Source: JBBSDP01 sp963754335
GTDB lineage: Bacteria > Planctomycetota > Phycisphaerae > Tepidisphaerales > Tepidisphaeraceae
Direction: 5' to 3'
DNA length: 64,000 bases
Assembly (NCBI GenBank): GCA_963754335.1
Contig: CAVWFQ010000003.1
Coordinates: 992,001 to 1,056,000 of the forward strand
Shown here: piece by piece, positions 10,802 through 20,105 of the stretch
How the letters are laid out: the number at the start of each line of letters is the position of its first letter
Numbering within the stretch: position 1 is the stretch's first letter
Made by a program: the position numbers and the translations under genes
The notes under the pieces: model-generated
Told to the model about the DNA's origin: nothing
Database searches by the model: none
What the model saw: the letters and a program-made list of their open reading frames with translations, nothing else

Positions 10802-10845
10802 TTGACTGGATCATTCGCGCTCGTATAATTGCACGATGCAATTAT
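10802..10845 (+). promoter_or_regulatory. Promoter with 21-bp operator over -10, start site and ATG of the MarR gene
   Basis: A -35 box TTGACT at 10802-10807 and a perfect -10 box TATAAT at 10824-10829 are 16 bp apart. A perfect palindrome with half-sites ATAATTGCA (10825-10833) and TGCAATTAT (10837-10845) around a 3-base centre covers the -10 box, the expected transcription start and the ATG at 10836. Its size and position fit autorepression by the MarR protein that follows. With the start codon 7 bases after the -10 box and no Shine-Dalgarno sequence, the mRNA is probably leaderless. Confidence 0.8.
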
Positions 10846-11312
10846 TGTCAGATGCAACTATTGCTCCGGCGACAGCAGATGCCTGTGCCAAGGATCTTCT
10901 GGACACCGTGCCCTTTATTATGCAGTTCATCCGCACCCATTTGCGGGGTGTGAAAGGGCAGGGCCTGAGCGTTCCACAGATTCGGACGATGTCCTTCGTT
11001 AATCGAAACGTGCGCCCTTCGCTGTCGGACACCGCTTATCACCTGGGCCTCTCGCTTCCGGGAATGTCCCGGCTGATTGATTCACTTGTCCGCAAAGCGC
11101 TGGTCACGCGGACGGCCTGCCCGAAGGATCGCCGCCACATTCGGCTTGAGCTTACCGACAGTGGCCGGGCGGCGCTGGAATTGGCCTGGCAGGCGACGCG
11201 CGTTCGCCTTGCGGGAGAGATCGCTTCGCTGTCTCCGCGCCAGCGCGGCGTCCTCAGTTCGGCGATGGAAATTGCCCTACCGATTTTTAACCGGAATCTT
11301 CCGGGGGGTTAG
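10836..11312 (+). CDS. MarR family transcriptional regulator
   Basis: A 158-residue winged-helix regulator. The recognition-helix region is SLSDTAYHLGLSLPGMSRLI, and the wing motif is RTACPKDRRHIRLELTDSGR with the conserved DRR. It lies 62 bp upstream of an RND pump and its membrane-fusion partner, so the usual role is repression of that efflux operon, relieved by a small ligand. The 21-bp palindrome spanning its own promoter and ATG is the likely operator. The ATG at 10836 is taken as the start because the frame opens with the family's N-terminal helix shortly after and no other start fits the promoter. Confidence 0.9.
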   Translation: MQLLSDATIAPATADACAKDLLDTVPFIMQFIRTHLRGVKGQGLSVPQIRTMSFVNRNVRPSLSDTAYHLGLSLPGMSRLIDSLVRKALVTRTACPKDRRHIRLELTDSGRAALELAWQATRVRLAGEIASLSPRQRGVLSSAMEIALPIFNRNLPGG

Positions 11313-11374
11313 TCGCGGGAATCTCCTGTTTCTTGTCGATGCTTTAGAAGATGACCTGCCCCTGGAGCTGATGT

Positions 11375-14300
11375 ATGTGGATTGTTCGACTCGCTCTTCG
11401 CCGCCCGTACACGTTTGTCGTGATGTCGATGCTCATCTGCCTGCTCGGCGGGTATGCCATCCTGCACATGTCGACCGACATCTTCCCCGAGGTCGATATT
11501 CCGGTCATCTCCGTGATCTGGCAGTACACGGGCATGCCTCCTGAGGAGATCGAAGGGCGAATCGTTCGGAATTACGAAGGGATCCTGACGACGACAGTCA
11601 ACGATATCGAGCATATCGAGAGCCAGTCGATCTATGGCGAAGGTGTGATCCGCGTCTTCTTCCAACCGGGGGTCAAAATCGCTGAGGCCGTGGCACAGGT
11701 GACGGCCATCTCGCAGGCGGCGTTGAGACAGATGCCGCCAGGCATCCAGCCTCCTCTGATCCTGCAATATAGCGCCTCGACCGTCCCGATTCTGGAACTT
11801 TCGCTGGGGAGCAACACGTTGCCTGAGCAGCAACTCTTTGACATCACGAATAATTTCCTGCGCCCGGACCTGGCGACGGTGCAGGGGGCCATGCTCCCCT
11901 GGCCGTATGGCGGAAAACAAAGACAGATCATGGTCGATCTGGAGCCGGACAAACTTTATGGCTTCGGGCTCTCCGCTGTCGACATCAACACCACGATTCA
12001 GAACCAGAACCTGATCGTTCCAGCAGGAACGGCGAAGATCGGGAAGCAGGAATATCCCGTCTTCATGAATTCGAGCACGCAGACGGTGGACGAGCTGAAT
12101 TCACTCCCGATCCGAAGCGGGAACGGATCGACCGTCTACATCCGCGATGTGGCCCATGTCAGCGACAAATACATGCCGCAGACCAACATGGTGCATATCG
12201 ACGGGAAAAAAGGCTCGTTGGAACCGATTTACAAGCTCGGTGGCGCGTCCACGCTGGACATCGTCAAGCGGGTGCTGGCAGCCCTGCCCGGCGAAATGCC
12301 GCGCGTGCCGGGTAACAAGGAGTTGATTCTCAAGCCGCTGTTCGACCAATCGGTGTTCGTGCGCGCCGCCGTCATTGGCGTCGTCAAGGAGGCGCTGATT
12401 GCTGCCGGGCTCACCGGCTTGATGATCCTGCTCTTCCTGGGTTCCTGGCGCAGCACACTGATCATCTGCATCTCGATTCCGCTTTCGATTCTCGTTTCGA
12501 TCATCGTCCTCTGGGCCCTGGGTGAGACGTTGAACGTCATGACGCTGGGCGGCATGGCGCTCGCCGTCGGCATCCTCGTCGACGACGCCACGGTGGAAAT
12601 CGAAAACATCCATCGCAACCTGCATCAGCGCAAGCGTCTCGTGCAGGCGATTCTCGACGGCGCACAACAGATCGCGGTTCCCGCATTTGTCTCGACACTT
12701 TGCATCTGCATCGTCTTCATTCCAGTCTGGTTCATCACGGGGGCGGCCAAGAGCCTGTTTGTGCCGCTGGCCATGGCCGTGGCTTTTGCAATGCTCGCCA
12801 GCTACCTGCTGAGCCGAACCCTTGTTCCAACGATGGTCCATTTCCTGCTTGAGAGTGAAGTGGAACTGTATGGGGGGGTCGAACAGCAGGGATTCAAGCA
12901 CGACCACTCCAGTCACGACCATCACATCAGCTTCGGCCGGGCGCTGGTCTTCGGCACTCGAATCTGGCTGTCGGTGGTCGCCACGGTCGTCATTCTTCTC
13001 CTGGTGCTCCCAAAATCCCTGGGCGAAGTCGTCGGCATTGTCGTCCCCGACTCCATTCTTAAAGCATTCAAGGGTGCCGACGGTGCGACCGCGTTTTCCA
13101 AAGCAATTGGCCACATGCCAATCGGCGCTCTCATTGACGTTCTTCGCATTGTCGTTTTCGGAGTGGTGCTTCTGGCGGTCGTCTACTACATTTTTCAGAA
13201 CAACTGGATCTGGCGAACGCACGAGGCGTTCAATCGCGTATTCGAGAAATTCCGCCGGTTTTATGGCGGATTTCTTACTCTCGCCCTGGAACACCGGCTC
13301 GCGGTGACCGTGGCATTCGCGATTTTCGTGGTGGCTTCTTCTTCGTTGGTCTTCTTCGTCGGCCGCGACTTTTTCCCGACTGTTGACGCCGGACAAATGC
13401 GCCTGCATGTGCGCGGTCCCGCGGGAACGCGTCTGGAGGAATCCGAGCGAAATTTTGCGAAGGTCGAAGACTTTCTTCGAACTCAGATCCCGCCTGATGA
13501 AATGAAAGTGATGCTGGACAACATCGGCATTCCCAACAGCGGTATCAACATGGCGCTCAGCGACGGATCGCAGATTTCACCGGCGGACGGAGAAATCCTG
13601 ATCGACCTCAACGAGAATCATCATCCGCTTGCCGGCTATATGAAAAAATTGCGGAAGGAACTGCCGAAGAAATTTCCCAGCCTGCAGATCTGGTTTCAGC
13701 CGGCCGACATCGCCACTCAGGTCCTGAATTTCGGTATCCCCGCTCCGATCGATGTACAGGTGGTCAGCACCCGCGCGGCTTCGGAAGCCAATCTGAAGAT
13801 CGCCGAGGAATTGCGACGCCAGATCAGCGGTGTGCCCGGCGCAGTCGATGTGCACTTGCACCAGGTCTACAAGACGCCGGACCTCCGCATCAACGTGGAT
13901 CGAACACTTGCCGATCAGATCGGCGTGACGCAATCCACCGTCGCCAACAGCGTGCTGGTCTCTCTCTCTTCCAGCGGTCAGATTTCACCGAATTTCTGGC
14001 TCGATCCCAAACGCGGCGTTTCGTATGCGATCTCGGTCATGACGCCGCAAAGCACCATCAATTCGATGGAGGCGTTGCAATCGACGCCGGTTGTTTTGCC
14101 GGGATTGAATCCCCAGTTGCTCGGCAACCTCGCCTCAGTTGAACGCGGCCTGAGCCCCACGAACATCACGCACTACAACATCGCACGCACTTTCGATATT
14201 CAATGCAATGTCCAGGGCTCGGACCTCGGATCGGTGGCAAAACAAATCAAGGCGATTATTGCCAGGACCCTGCCGAAAGCCCCCGAGGGAACGACGATCA

Positions 14301-14860
14301 ACATCCGCGGGCAGGTCCAGAGCATGGAGTCGTCCTTCACGGCGCTCGCCATCGGCATCATCGGAGCGGTAATTCTGGTCTATCTGCTCATGGTCGTGAA
14401 TTTCCAGAGCTGGCTCGATCCGCTGATCATTCTCATGGCGCTTCCCGGCGCCCTTTCCGGCATCCTGCTGATGCTCTTCGCGACGCGCACGACGATCAGC
14501 GTTCCAAGCCTCATGGGATCGATCATGTGCATCGGTGTCGCGACGGCTAACAGCATCCTGATGATCACGTTTGCTAACGATCATCGAAAAGAGCACGAAT
14601 CCAACGCCCACGACGCGGCCTTTGCCGCCGGGATGACCCGGCTTCGTCCCGTCGTCATGACGGCGTTGGCCATGATCATCGGAATGTTGCCGATGTCATT
14701 GGGTTTGGGCGAAGGCGGCGAGCAGAATGCTCCGCTCGGCCGCGCCGTCATTGGCGGCCTGAGCCTTGCGACCTTTGCGACCTTGTTTTTTGTTCCGGTC
14801 GTGTACAGCGCTCTGCGCACGAGCCCGCCACACCGGGCAATTGAGCCGGAGTTGCAGTAG
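11375..14860 (+). CDS. RND efflux pump inner-membrane transporter (AcrB/HAE1-like)
   Basis: A 1161-residue resistance-nodulation-division transporter driven by proton influx. It starts MWIVRLALRRPYTFVVMSML, followed by the porter domain (STDIFPEVDIPVISV), and the transmembrane-4 motif NVMTLGGMALAVGILVDDA with the paired aspartates of the proton relay. The second half repeats the arrangement (FFVGRDFFPTVDAGQMRLHV and LMALPGALSGILLML). It is longer than typical because of an extra segment of about 110 residues (window about 12880-13230) after transmembrane 6. That segment has a His-rich start HDHSSHDHH and two additional hydrophobic helices. It belongs to the marR - RND - fusion-protein operon; no outer-membrane TolC-like channel is present. 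Confidence 0.95.
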   Translation: MWIVRLALRRPYTFVVMSMLICLLGGYAILHMSTDIFPEVDIPVISVIWQYTGMPPEEIEGRIVRNYEGILTTTVNDIEHIESQSIYGEGVIRVFFQPGVKIAEAVAQVTAISQAALRQMPPGIQPPLILQYSASTVPILELSLGSNTLPEQQLFDITNNFLRPDLATVQGAMLPWPYGGKQRQIMVDLEPDKLYGFGLSAVDINTTIQNQNLIVPAGTAKIGKQEYPVFMNSSTQTVDELNSLPIRSGNGSTVYIRDVAHVSDKYMPQTNMVHIDGKKGSLEPIYKLGGASTLDIVKRVLAALPGEMPRVPGNKELILKPLFDQSVFVRAAVIGVVKEALIAAGLTGLMILLFLGSWRSTLIICISIPLSILVSIIVLWALGETLNVMTLGGMALAVGILVDDATVEIENIHRNLHQRKRLVQAILDGAQQIAVPAFVSTLCICIVFIPVWFITGAAKSLFVPLAMAVAFAMLASYLLSRTLVPTMVHFLLESEVELYGGVEQQGFKHDHSSHDHHISFGRALVFGTRIWLSVVATVVILLLVLPKSLGEVVGIVVPDSILKAFKGADGATAFSKAIGHMPIGALIDVLRIVVFGVVLLAVVYYIFQNNWIWRTHEAFNRVFEKFRRFYGGFLTLALEHRLAVTVAFAIFVVASSSLVFFVGRDFFPTVDAGQMRLHVRGPAGTRLEESERNFAKVEDFLRTQIPPDEMKVMLDNIGIPNSGINMALSDGSQISPADGEILIDLNENHHPLAGYMKKLRKELPKKFPSLQIWFQPADIATQVLNFGIPAPIDVQVVSTRAASEANLKIAEELRRQISGVPGAVDVHLHQVYKTPDLRINVDRTLADQIGVTQSTVANSVLVSLSSSGQISPNFWLDPKRGVSYAISVMTPQSTINSMEALQSTPVVLPGLNPQLLGNLASVERGLSPTNITHYNIARTFDIQCNVQGSDLGSVAKQIKAIIARTLPKAPEGTTINIRGQVQSMESSFTALAIGIIGAVILVYLLMVVNFQSWLDPLIILMALPGALSGILLMLFATRTTISVPSLMGSIMCIGVATANSILMITFANDHRKEHESNAHDAAFAAGMTRLRPVVMTALAMIIGMLPMSLGLGEGGEQNAPLGRAVIGGLSLATFATLFFVPVVYSALRTSPPHRAIEPELQ

Positions 14861-14883
14861 TACCTTAGTACATAGAGTTCACC

Positions 14884-14918
14884 GGCATCGGTCCGCTTGA
14901 TATCAAGCGGGCGATGCC
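14884..14918. other. Nested perfect hairpin between the pump and fusion-protein genes
   Basis: An outer stem GGCATCG (14884-14890) with CGATGCC (14912-14918) encloses a perfect 18-base palindrome CCGCTTGATATCAAGCGG (14893-14910). There is no T-run, so it is not a classical terminator. It may stabilise the upstream message or adjust expression of the downstream gene, whose Shine-Dalgarno AGGAG follows at once. Confidence 0.7.
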
Positions 14919-14934
14919 CGACAGGAGTTTTGTA

Positions 14935-16334
14935 ATGGAAGGCACTCAGCTTTCACCCCCGGCGGCTCCCAAGGGCCGCCCGCGAAATGCGCCTGATTTG
15001 GCCGACGAACGTCGTCGAAACGGCGACGCCGTTCCCGCACCGGTTGCGGCGACTCAGCACGAATCACACGATGAAGCAGATTGGGGTGAAATCCGCAAGC
15101 CCACCGGCGGCTCGATCACCATCGCCGGCGTAGTCGCGGCCGTGCTCGTGCTCGCCCTCGTCTTGATCGGCCTGGTGCCGCGGATTCATCAGACTCACGA
15201 GCTCAACACCGATGCCGCCGACGCGATGAACGCCCCAGTAATGGTTAACGTGGCGCAACCGCAACGTGCGCCCAGACGACAACCATTACGGTTCCTGGAA
15301 CCCTCCGCCCCTGGCAGGAAGTCTCTATCTTTGCCCGGACGACCGGATATCTGAAGCACTGGTACGCCGACATCAGCAACCAGGTGAAGCAGGGCGATTT
15401 GCTCGCGGAAATCGACGCCCCTGAAGTGGATGCGCAACTCGGACAGGCACAGGCGTCGCTCCAGCAGATGCAGGGCGCGCTCGCAAAGGCCGAAAGCGAT
15501 CTCCAGATCGCCAAGCTCACCAACGAGCGGTATCAGGCCATTCGCAATACGGTCGGCGTGACCCAACAGGATCTGGACCAGAAACAATCTGATTACAATG
15601 CCGCCCTGGCGAATCGTGAAGCGGCCAAAGCGAACGTGGCTGCCGCCCAGGCCAATGTGAAGCGTCTGTCGGATCTCAAGGCGTATGAAAAAGTCTACGC
15701 GCCCTTTGCCGGCGTGATTACGTCGCGACCGTATGACACCGGCACGCTCATCAACGCCGACCCCACCGACATCAATGTCAAACCCATGTACAAAATCGCG
15801 GAGAACGACGTGTTGCGTGCGTTTGTGAACATTCCGCAGTCCAGCGCGCTTTCGATCCTGAAGGGGATGGACACCAGCGTGGCGGCTCGCGAGCGCCCGG
15901 GTCACACGTATGTTGGAAAGGTCATGGGAACGACCAACTATCTTGATCAGGTCGATCGCACCTTGCTGACCGAGATCAAAGTGCCCAACGATGACCGCTC
16001 ACTTCTGCCCGGCATGTACGTGCAGGTCACGTTTACCGTGAACCAGATTCAGCCCCCGCTGATTATTCCCGGTCCGGCGATTGTCCAGGGGGCCGACGGA
16101 AATCAGGTGGCCGTGGTGATCGACGGAAAGGTCCATTTCCAAAAGGTGCAGCTCGGCCGTGACTTTGGAAGTACCGTGGAAATCGTCGGCGGCCTGGAGG
16201 GCAACGAACAGGTGATCGCCAACCCCGGCGAGCGCATCGCCGAGGGAGTGCGCGTCGAGGCGAGTTCCTCCGCCTCCTCGCAGCCAGCCGCGCCTGCCCC
16301 GACCCCCGCGAAAGTCGCCGAGGCGGGAAAGTGA
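14935..16334 (+). CDS. RND periplasmic adaptor (membrane-fusion protein), frameshifted near 15270
   Basis: HlyD/AcrA-type adaptor that links the RND pump to an outer-membrane channel. AGGAG at about 14922-14927 fixes the ATG at 14935 (MEGTQLSPPAAPKG). A long charged cytoplasmic N-terminus precedes a single anchor helix ITIAGVVAAVLVLALVLIGL. The frame then shifts: the biotinyl-lipoyl strand TTITVPGTLRPWQEVSIFAR continues in another frame and runs to 16334 with the lipoyl half GDLLAEIDAPEVDAQL, a coiled-coil hairpin (QDLDQKQSDYNAALANREA) and the beta-barrel region. One extra base in the GCGCCC tract at about 15268 would restore it. The C-terminus is Ala/Pro-rich. Confidence 0.85.
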
Positions 16335-16350
16335 CGCGGCAATCGGTAGA

Positions 16351-16974
16351 ATGGGAATGATGAGATGGATGAAACCAAATCGAATTTTCTTCAATCCCGG
16401 CGCTGATTGTGCCAGCAATGCGGCTCGAGCCTGGTTCGTGCTGGCTGCGGCACTCGGATTCATGATCGTCGGATGCACGGGGGAGAACCGCCTGACGTCC
16501 GGCGGAAGACGTAGTGGGGGGCTATGGGGCATTACAGTCCGGAGCAGCGCGTTCGGCCCGGAAAAGCCAATTCCGTCGCGCTATACCGCGGAAGGGGAGA
16601 ACATTTCCCCCGAACTGCATTGGACGGTCGGTCCCGAGGGGACGCGCGAGTTCCTGCTTGTCGTCGAGGACGCCAATTCATCCAGCGACCCGCCGGCCGT
16701 TCACTGGATCGTCTACCATATCCCGCCCACGGTTCTGAGACTCCCCGAAGGGGCTGCATCGTCGGGGTCGCTTGTCCAGGGAGCAAACTACAAAGGGACA
16801 TTGGGCTATACCGGGCCGGCGACCAAATCGAGCAGCAATCCGCACCATTATTATTTCCAGATTTTCGCCCTCAGCTCCGTGCTCGATGTCGATCCCCACG
16901 CGCCCCCCACGCAATATTTCAACGATTGGGAAGGATTCGTCCTCTCGAAAGGGCAATTGATGGGAACGTACTGA
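16351..16974 (+). CDS. YbhB/YbcL-type PEBP lipoprotein
   Basis: Phosphatidylethanolamine-binding-protein fold (Raf kinase inhibitor-like, bacterial YbhB/YbcL group), about 207 residues. The N-terminus has a hydrophobic signal ending in the lipobox IVGC, so it is probably a lipoprotein; the precise ATG among several near 16351-16369 is uncertain. Domain motifs include IPSRYTAEGENISPELHW, DANSSSDPPAVHWIVYHIPP and HHYYFQIFALSS, matching the ligand-pocket strands of the family. Bacterial members have no firm function; proposed roles are lipid binding or protease inhibition. It follows the efflux operon by 16 bp and may be read through from it. Confidence 0.85.
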   Translation: MGMMRWMKPNRIFFNPGADCASNAARAWFVLAAALGFMIVGCTGENRLTSGGRRSGGLWGITVRSSAFGPEKPIPSRYTAEGENISPELHWTVGPEGTREFLLVVEDANSSSDPPAVHWIVYHIPPTVLRLPEGAASSGSLVQGANYKGTLGYTGPATKSSSNPHHYYFQIFALSSVLDVDPHAPPTQYFNDWEGFVLSKGQLMGTY

Positions 16975-17018
16975 GCTAATATCTTTCCGCAGGAACTTCA
17001 ACGAAAGGGAAACGAGAA

Positions 17019-17877
17019 ATGAAATACGGAATCAACCTGCTCTTGTGGGGCGCCAATATCGGCGAGGAACATTATCCGCTGCTGGCGAAAATCAAATCGT
17101 GGGGATTCGATGGCGTGGAAATTCCAACTTTCGGAGCGGACGAGCCGCGCGTACAGGAAGCTCGGCGCCAAGCTGAAGGAGATCGGGCTTCAGTGCACGA
17201 CGTGCGTGATCGTCCAGAAAGAGACAAATCCGCTGGACGAAAGCGGCGCGGTCCGAAGCGCATCAGTGGATTTTCTCAAGCAGATGATCGATCACAATCA
17301 CATTGTCGGCTCAACGATGATGATGGGGCCCTACAGCTCGCCGGTCGGAATGCTGATCGGCCGGGGCCGTACCGACGATGAATGGAAGCGCGCGGTTGAG
17401 GTCTTTCAGAAAGTTGCGCCCTACGCTCAGCAGGCCGGAGTGCCGATGGCGCTGGAATACCTCAATCGCTTTGAGCATTATTTCATTAACGACACTGCCA
17501 GCGCCGCTCGATTCGTCGATGAAGTCAACCATCCCAGCTTTCGACTCCACTACGATACATTTCATTCAAACATCGAGGAGAAAGACATCGCTCAATCGAT
17601 CCGGGCGGGGGGCAAGAGGATTGTTCACGTTCATATTTCTGAAAACGATCGCTCGACGCCCGGCGAAGGTCATGTGCATTGGGATGAAAGTTATAAGACG
17701 TTGGCGGAAATTGGGTATGACGGCTGGTTGATGATTGAAGCCTTCGGCACCGCGCTCCCCGAGATCGCGGGCGCGACCTGCATCTGGCGAAAAATGTTTC
17801 CAAACGAAGAGTATCTCGCGACCAGAGGACTCGCATTCATGAAAAAAAATCATGCCGCCTATTGGAAGGAAAAATGA
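17019..17877 (+). CDS. Sugar 3-epimerase/isomerase (AP-endonuclease-2 TIM barrel), frameshifted near 17150
   Basis: TIM-barrel sugar isomerase of the D-tagatose/D-psicose 3-epimerase type. The N-terminus MKYGINLLLWGANIGEEHYP is followed by WGFDGVEIPTFGADEP. The frame then shifts in the tract CCGCGCGTAC at 17147-17157 and continues as AYRKLGAKLKEIGLQCTTCV to 17877. The metal-site residues expected for the family are present: Glu in MALEYLNRF, Asp in LHYDTFHSNIEE, His in VHISENDRSTPGEGH, and Glu in WLMIEAFG. This supports a metal-dependent epimerase acting on ketohexoses or a related sugar. Adding one CG to the tract restores a single frame. GAAAGGGAAACGAG upstream supplies a plausible ribosome-binding site. 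Confidence 0.85.
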
Positions 17878-18406
17878 GTGAATTCGGCGGAGCCCTCTTC
17901 CCGTCCGGGAACGATATATTTTGCCAAAACCAATCTCGAAGATTTCTGGATCGCTCCATGAATAAAATATACGTTGACCTGTTATGAATTGCTGAATTGT
18001 AATTTCCTCCATTTTTGTGCTTTGTTTGCTTCAGCGATGCCATTACAATTCCGATAGATACTGGGGCGTTTCGTGGAGAAATTGACGGCCAGGTATGAGT
18101 TGGCGACGGATTGCCGGTGTGTGCAATGCTTTCTGCCAAAGTTTCAATCCGGCCTTCCTGCGATCACACCACCACTGGCGTCCTTCATTTGCGCCGGACC
18201 ACTATCGCTCCGCGCCGTCTGACACCGCCGTGATGATCTGCTGATCGATCACGTTTTAGCTCAATGCTAAGTGGCTTGTGAAAGTTGTTGGCTCGCGCAG
18301 ACGTTGGTCATCGCACCAACTTACAAAACGGCTCGATGCATCGCATCGATCCCACTCCATCAACTGGATTTGCGCGGCCCCGGCAACGAGAAGCAGGAAC
18401 TGCAAA
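17878..18406. other. Intergenic, no gene seen
   Basis: This stretch of about 530 bases is less GC-rich than its neighbours. I find no convincing reading frame on either strand, no terminator with a T-run and no repeat. The frame of the downstream glycosyltransferase is open back to 18278, but that part lacks family features. Confidence 0.5.
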
Positions 18407-19558
18407 ATGAACATCTTGCACGATGGCGCGAGCGGATCACCTTTCGGGATCAACGGGGTAAACGCCACGGTCTGGCTCATGGCCGCCACGCAGAGCAAGA
18501 GTGGCCACCGCGTCGCCATGTTCCTGCGGAGCCAGCCAAGCGCCGAGGCCCATCAATTTGCAAGGGCCAACGATATCAATTTGATTTTTCCGGCGAAAAC
18601 GAACGGATCGCGATTGGACGGGCGGTTGCGGTCGGGGTTCGACGGATCGTTGCCCGACATCGTACACATGCACTCGGTCTTCATTCCGGGCCAGGCCATG
18701 CTTGCCCGCCAGCTTTTGCGCCGTGGTATTCCCTACGTTCTCACGCCGCACGGTGGATTGGCGGGTGGAATCCTGGGTCGAGGGCGCTTCAAGAAATCCC
18801 TTTATGCAAAACTCATCGAGAGGCCGCGCTGCACCGCCGCTTCCGCGCTGACGGCGTCGTTTGGTGAAGAACGGGAAATTCGCCGATTCCTCAAGAATGG
18901 CAGCGCCCCCGTTCACCAACTTCCCATTCCCCTCGACACTCAACAGCTTCGCGGGGCGGCTTGGAGTGGGAATATCGTCGCTCGCCGTTTCGTGTTCCTC
19001 GGCCGATTCGATGTGCACGTAAAGGGCATTGACAGGCTCGTCGAAGTGGCCGGTCTGATGCGCGATCATGAGTTTCATCTTTATGGTGAGGAAGACCCTA
19101 AGACCCGTGAGAGATTTCAGGAGCTTAACGCGTGGCGGCTGCCCAATGTTTTCTTCCACCCGCCGGTTTTCGGCGACGACAAGCTTCGCGTTTTGGTGGA
19201 CGCCAGTATGTATATTCAACTCTCCCGTTGCGAATCGTTCGGGATTGCGATCGCCGAAGCGATGTATCTCGGCGTGCCGTGCGCTATTTCAAATGAGATC
19301 AATCTCGCCAAGACATTCGATAAACACGATCTGGGATTGACACTCTCGTCCAGCCCGGGTTTTGCCGCGCACCAGTTGACGCGCGCCCTGAAAGACTCCG
19401 AGAAGCTGCGCCACTGGTCGGCTCGCTCATGGAAATTCGGCCGGAATCAATTTAACGTGGAACCCGCCGTCGGCCGCTACACTCGTCTTTACGAGGAAAT
19501 CCTCGCTGGCAGCCCGCCAATCACGGTCAATTCCCCCCAGGAAAGCATAGCAGTCTGA
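18407..19558 (+). CDS. Glycosyltransferase family 4
   Basis: GT-B fold glycosyltransferase, 383 residues. I chose the ATG at 18407 (MNILHDGASGSPFGINGV) because it starts directly at the first beta strand of the fold, with CAGGAAC just upstream. Motifs: DIVHMHSVF and YVLTPHGGL in the N-terminal domain, RFVFLGRFDVHVKGIDRLVE at the inter-domain region, and the nucleotide-sugar site RCESFGIAIAEAMYLGVPCA with the E-x7-E pattern. It probably transfers a sugar to an extracellular polysaccharide or glycolipid; donor and acceptor are unknown. It is isolated from other polysaccharide genes in this window. Confidence 0.88.
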   Translation: MNILHDGASGSPFGINGVNATVWLMAATQSKSGHRVAMFLRSQPSAEAHQFARANDINLIFPAKTNGSRLDGRLRSGFDGSLPDIVHMHSVFIPGQAMLARQLLRRGIPYVLTPHGGLAGGILGRGRFKKSLYAKLIERPRCTAASALTASFGEEREIRRFLKNGSAPVHQLPIPLDTQQLRGAAWSGNIVARRFVFLGRFDVHVKGIDRLVEVAGLMRDHEFHLYGEEDPKTRERFQELNAWRLPNVFFHPPVFGDDKLRVLVDASMYIQLSRCESFGIAIAEAMYLGVPCAISNEINLAKTFDKHDLGLTLSSSPGFAAHQLTRALKDSEKLRHWSARSWKFGRNQFNVEPAVGRYTRLYEEILAGSPPITVNSPQESIAV

Positions 19559-19581
19559 ATTCCCGACCCACGCGCGGCCAC

Positions 19582-19935
19582 TCAGCTCGAGACGGCGGGC
19601 GTGGCGGACAGGCTGACGACCTCTGCCGTGTAATTGGACCAGCGGACCGTCAGCAGGAGATAGATGATGACAACTCCCCAGAGCGCCGCTTCGGCGCGGC
19701 GGTGAACTCGCAGACGCCAGAAGATGCTCGCCCCCAGCGCCGTCAGTGTCATCTTCATCAACACCAGTCCGGCAAATCCGTTCTGCTGAAGCAACCGGCG
19801 TGCGATCGGGTTGAGTTCGTTGAACGCCGTGAAAGACTGGGCCCAGATGGTGAAGCAAAGATCCACCAGACTCAGGAAGCAAAGAAGAACGATCAACTGC
19901 GTGATGCGTCGGCTCCGCCGATGATTTGATGTCAT
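19582..19935 (-). CDS. DUF5658-like small membrane protein
   Basis: About 117 residues from the ATG at 19935 (MTSNHRRSRR); a GTG at 19956 is an alternative start. Three hydrophobic segments (TQLIVLLCFLSLVDLCFTIW, GLVLMKMTLTALGASIFW, WGVVIIYLLLTV). The first carries the D-x-x-x-T pattern and is followed by FNELNPIARRLLQQNG, matching the E-x-NP-x-A signature of DUF5658. Function unknown. It is convergent with the glycosyltransferase. Confidence 0.7.
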   Translation of the reverse strand: MTSNHRRSRRITQLIVLLCFLSLVDLCFTIWAQSFTAFNELNPIARRLLQQNGFAGLVLMKMTLTALGASIFWRLRVHRRAEAALWGVVIIYLLLTVRWSNYTAEVVSLSATPAVSS

Positions 19936-20105
19936 GATTTGCACGTACTCCCGCACGGTTCTCCCACGGAACTGTGATCCATCCGTGGGTCAACTCCGTT
20001 CCCAAGTTGCAGGCTGACTATCGCAAATCCACCAATGCAATCCTGATGCCACACCGCATTGTAGGCGTATGGTGAACAGCGCGATTGGGGCGGGAAGCTG
20101 ACCGG

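Noticed and set aside
12101..13408. Long minus-strand frame inside the RND pump gene
   Set aside because: High-GC shadow of the pump; composition is charged and featureless.
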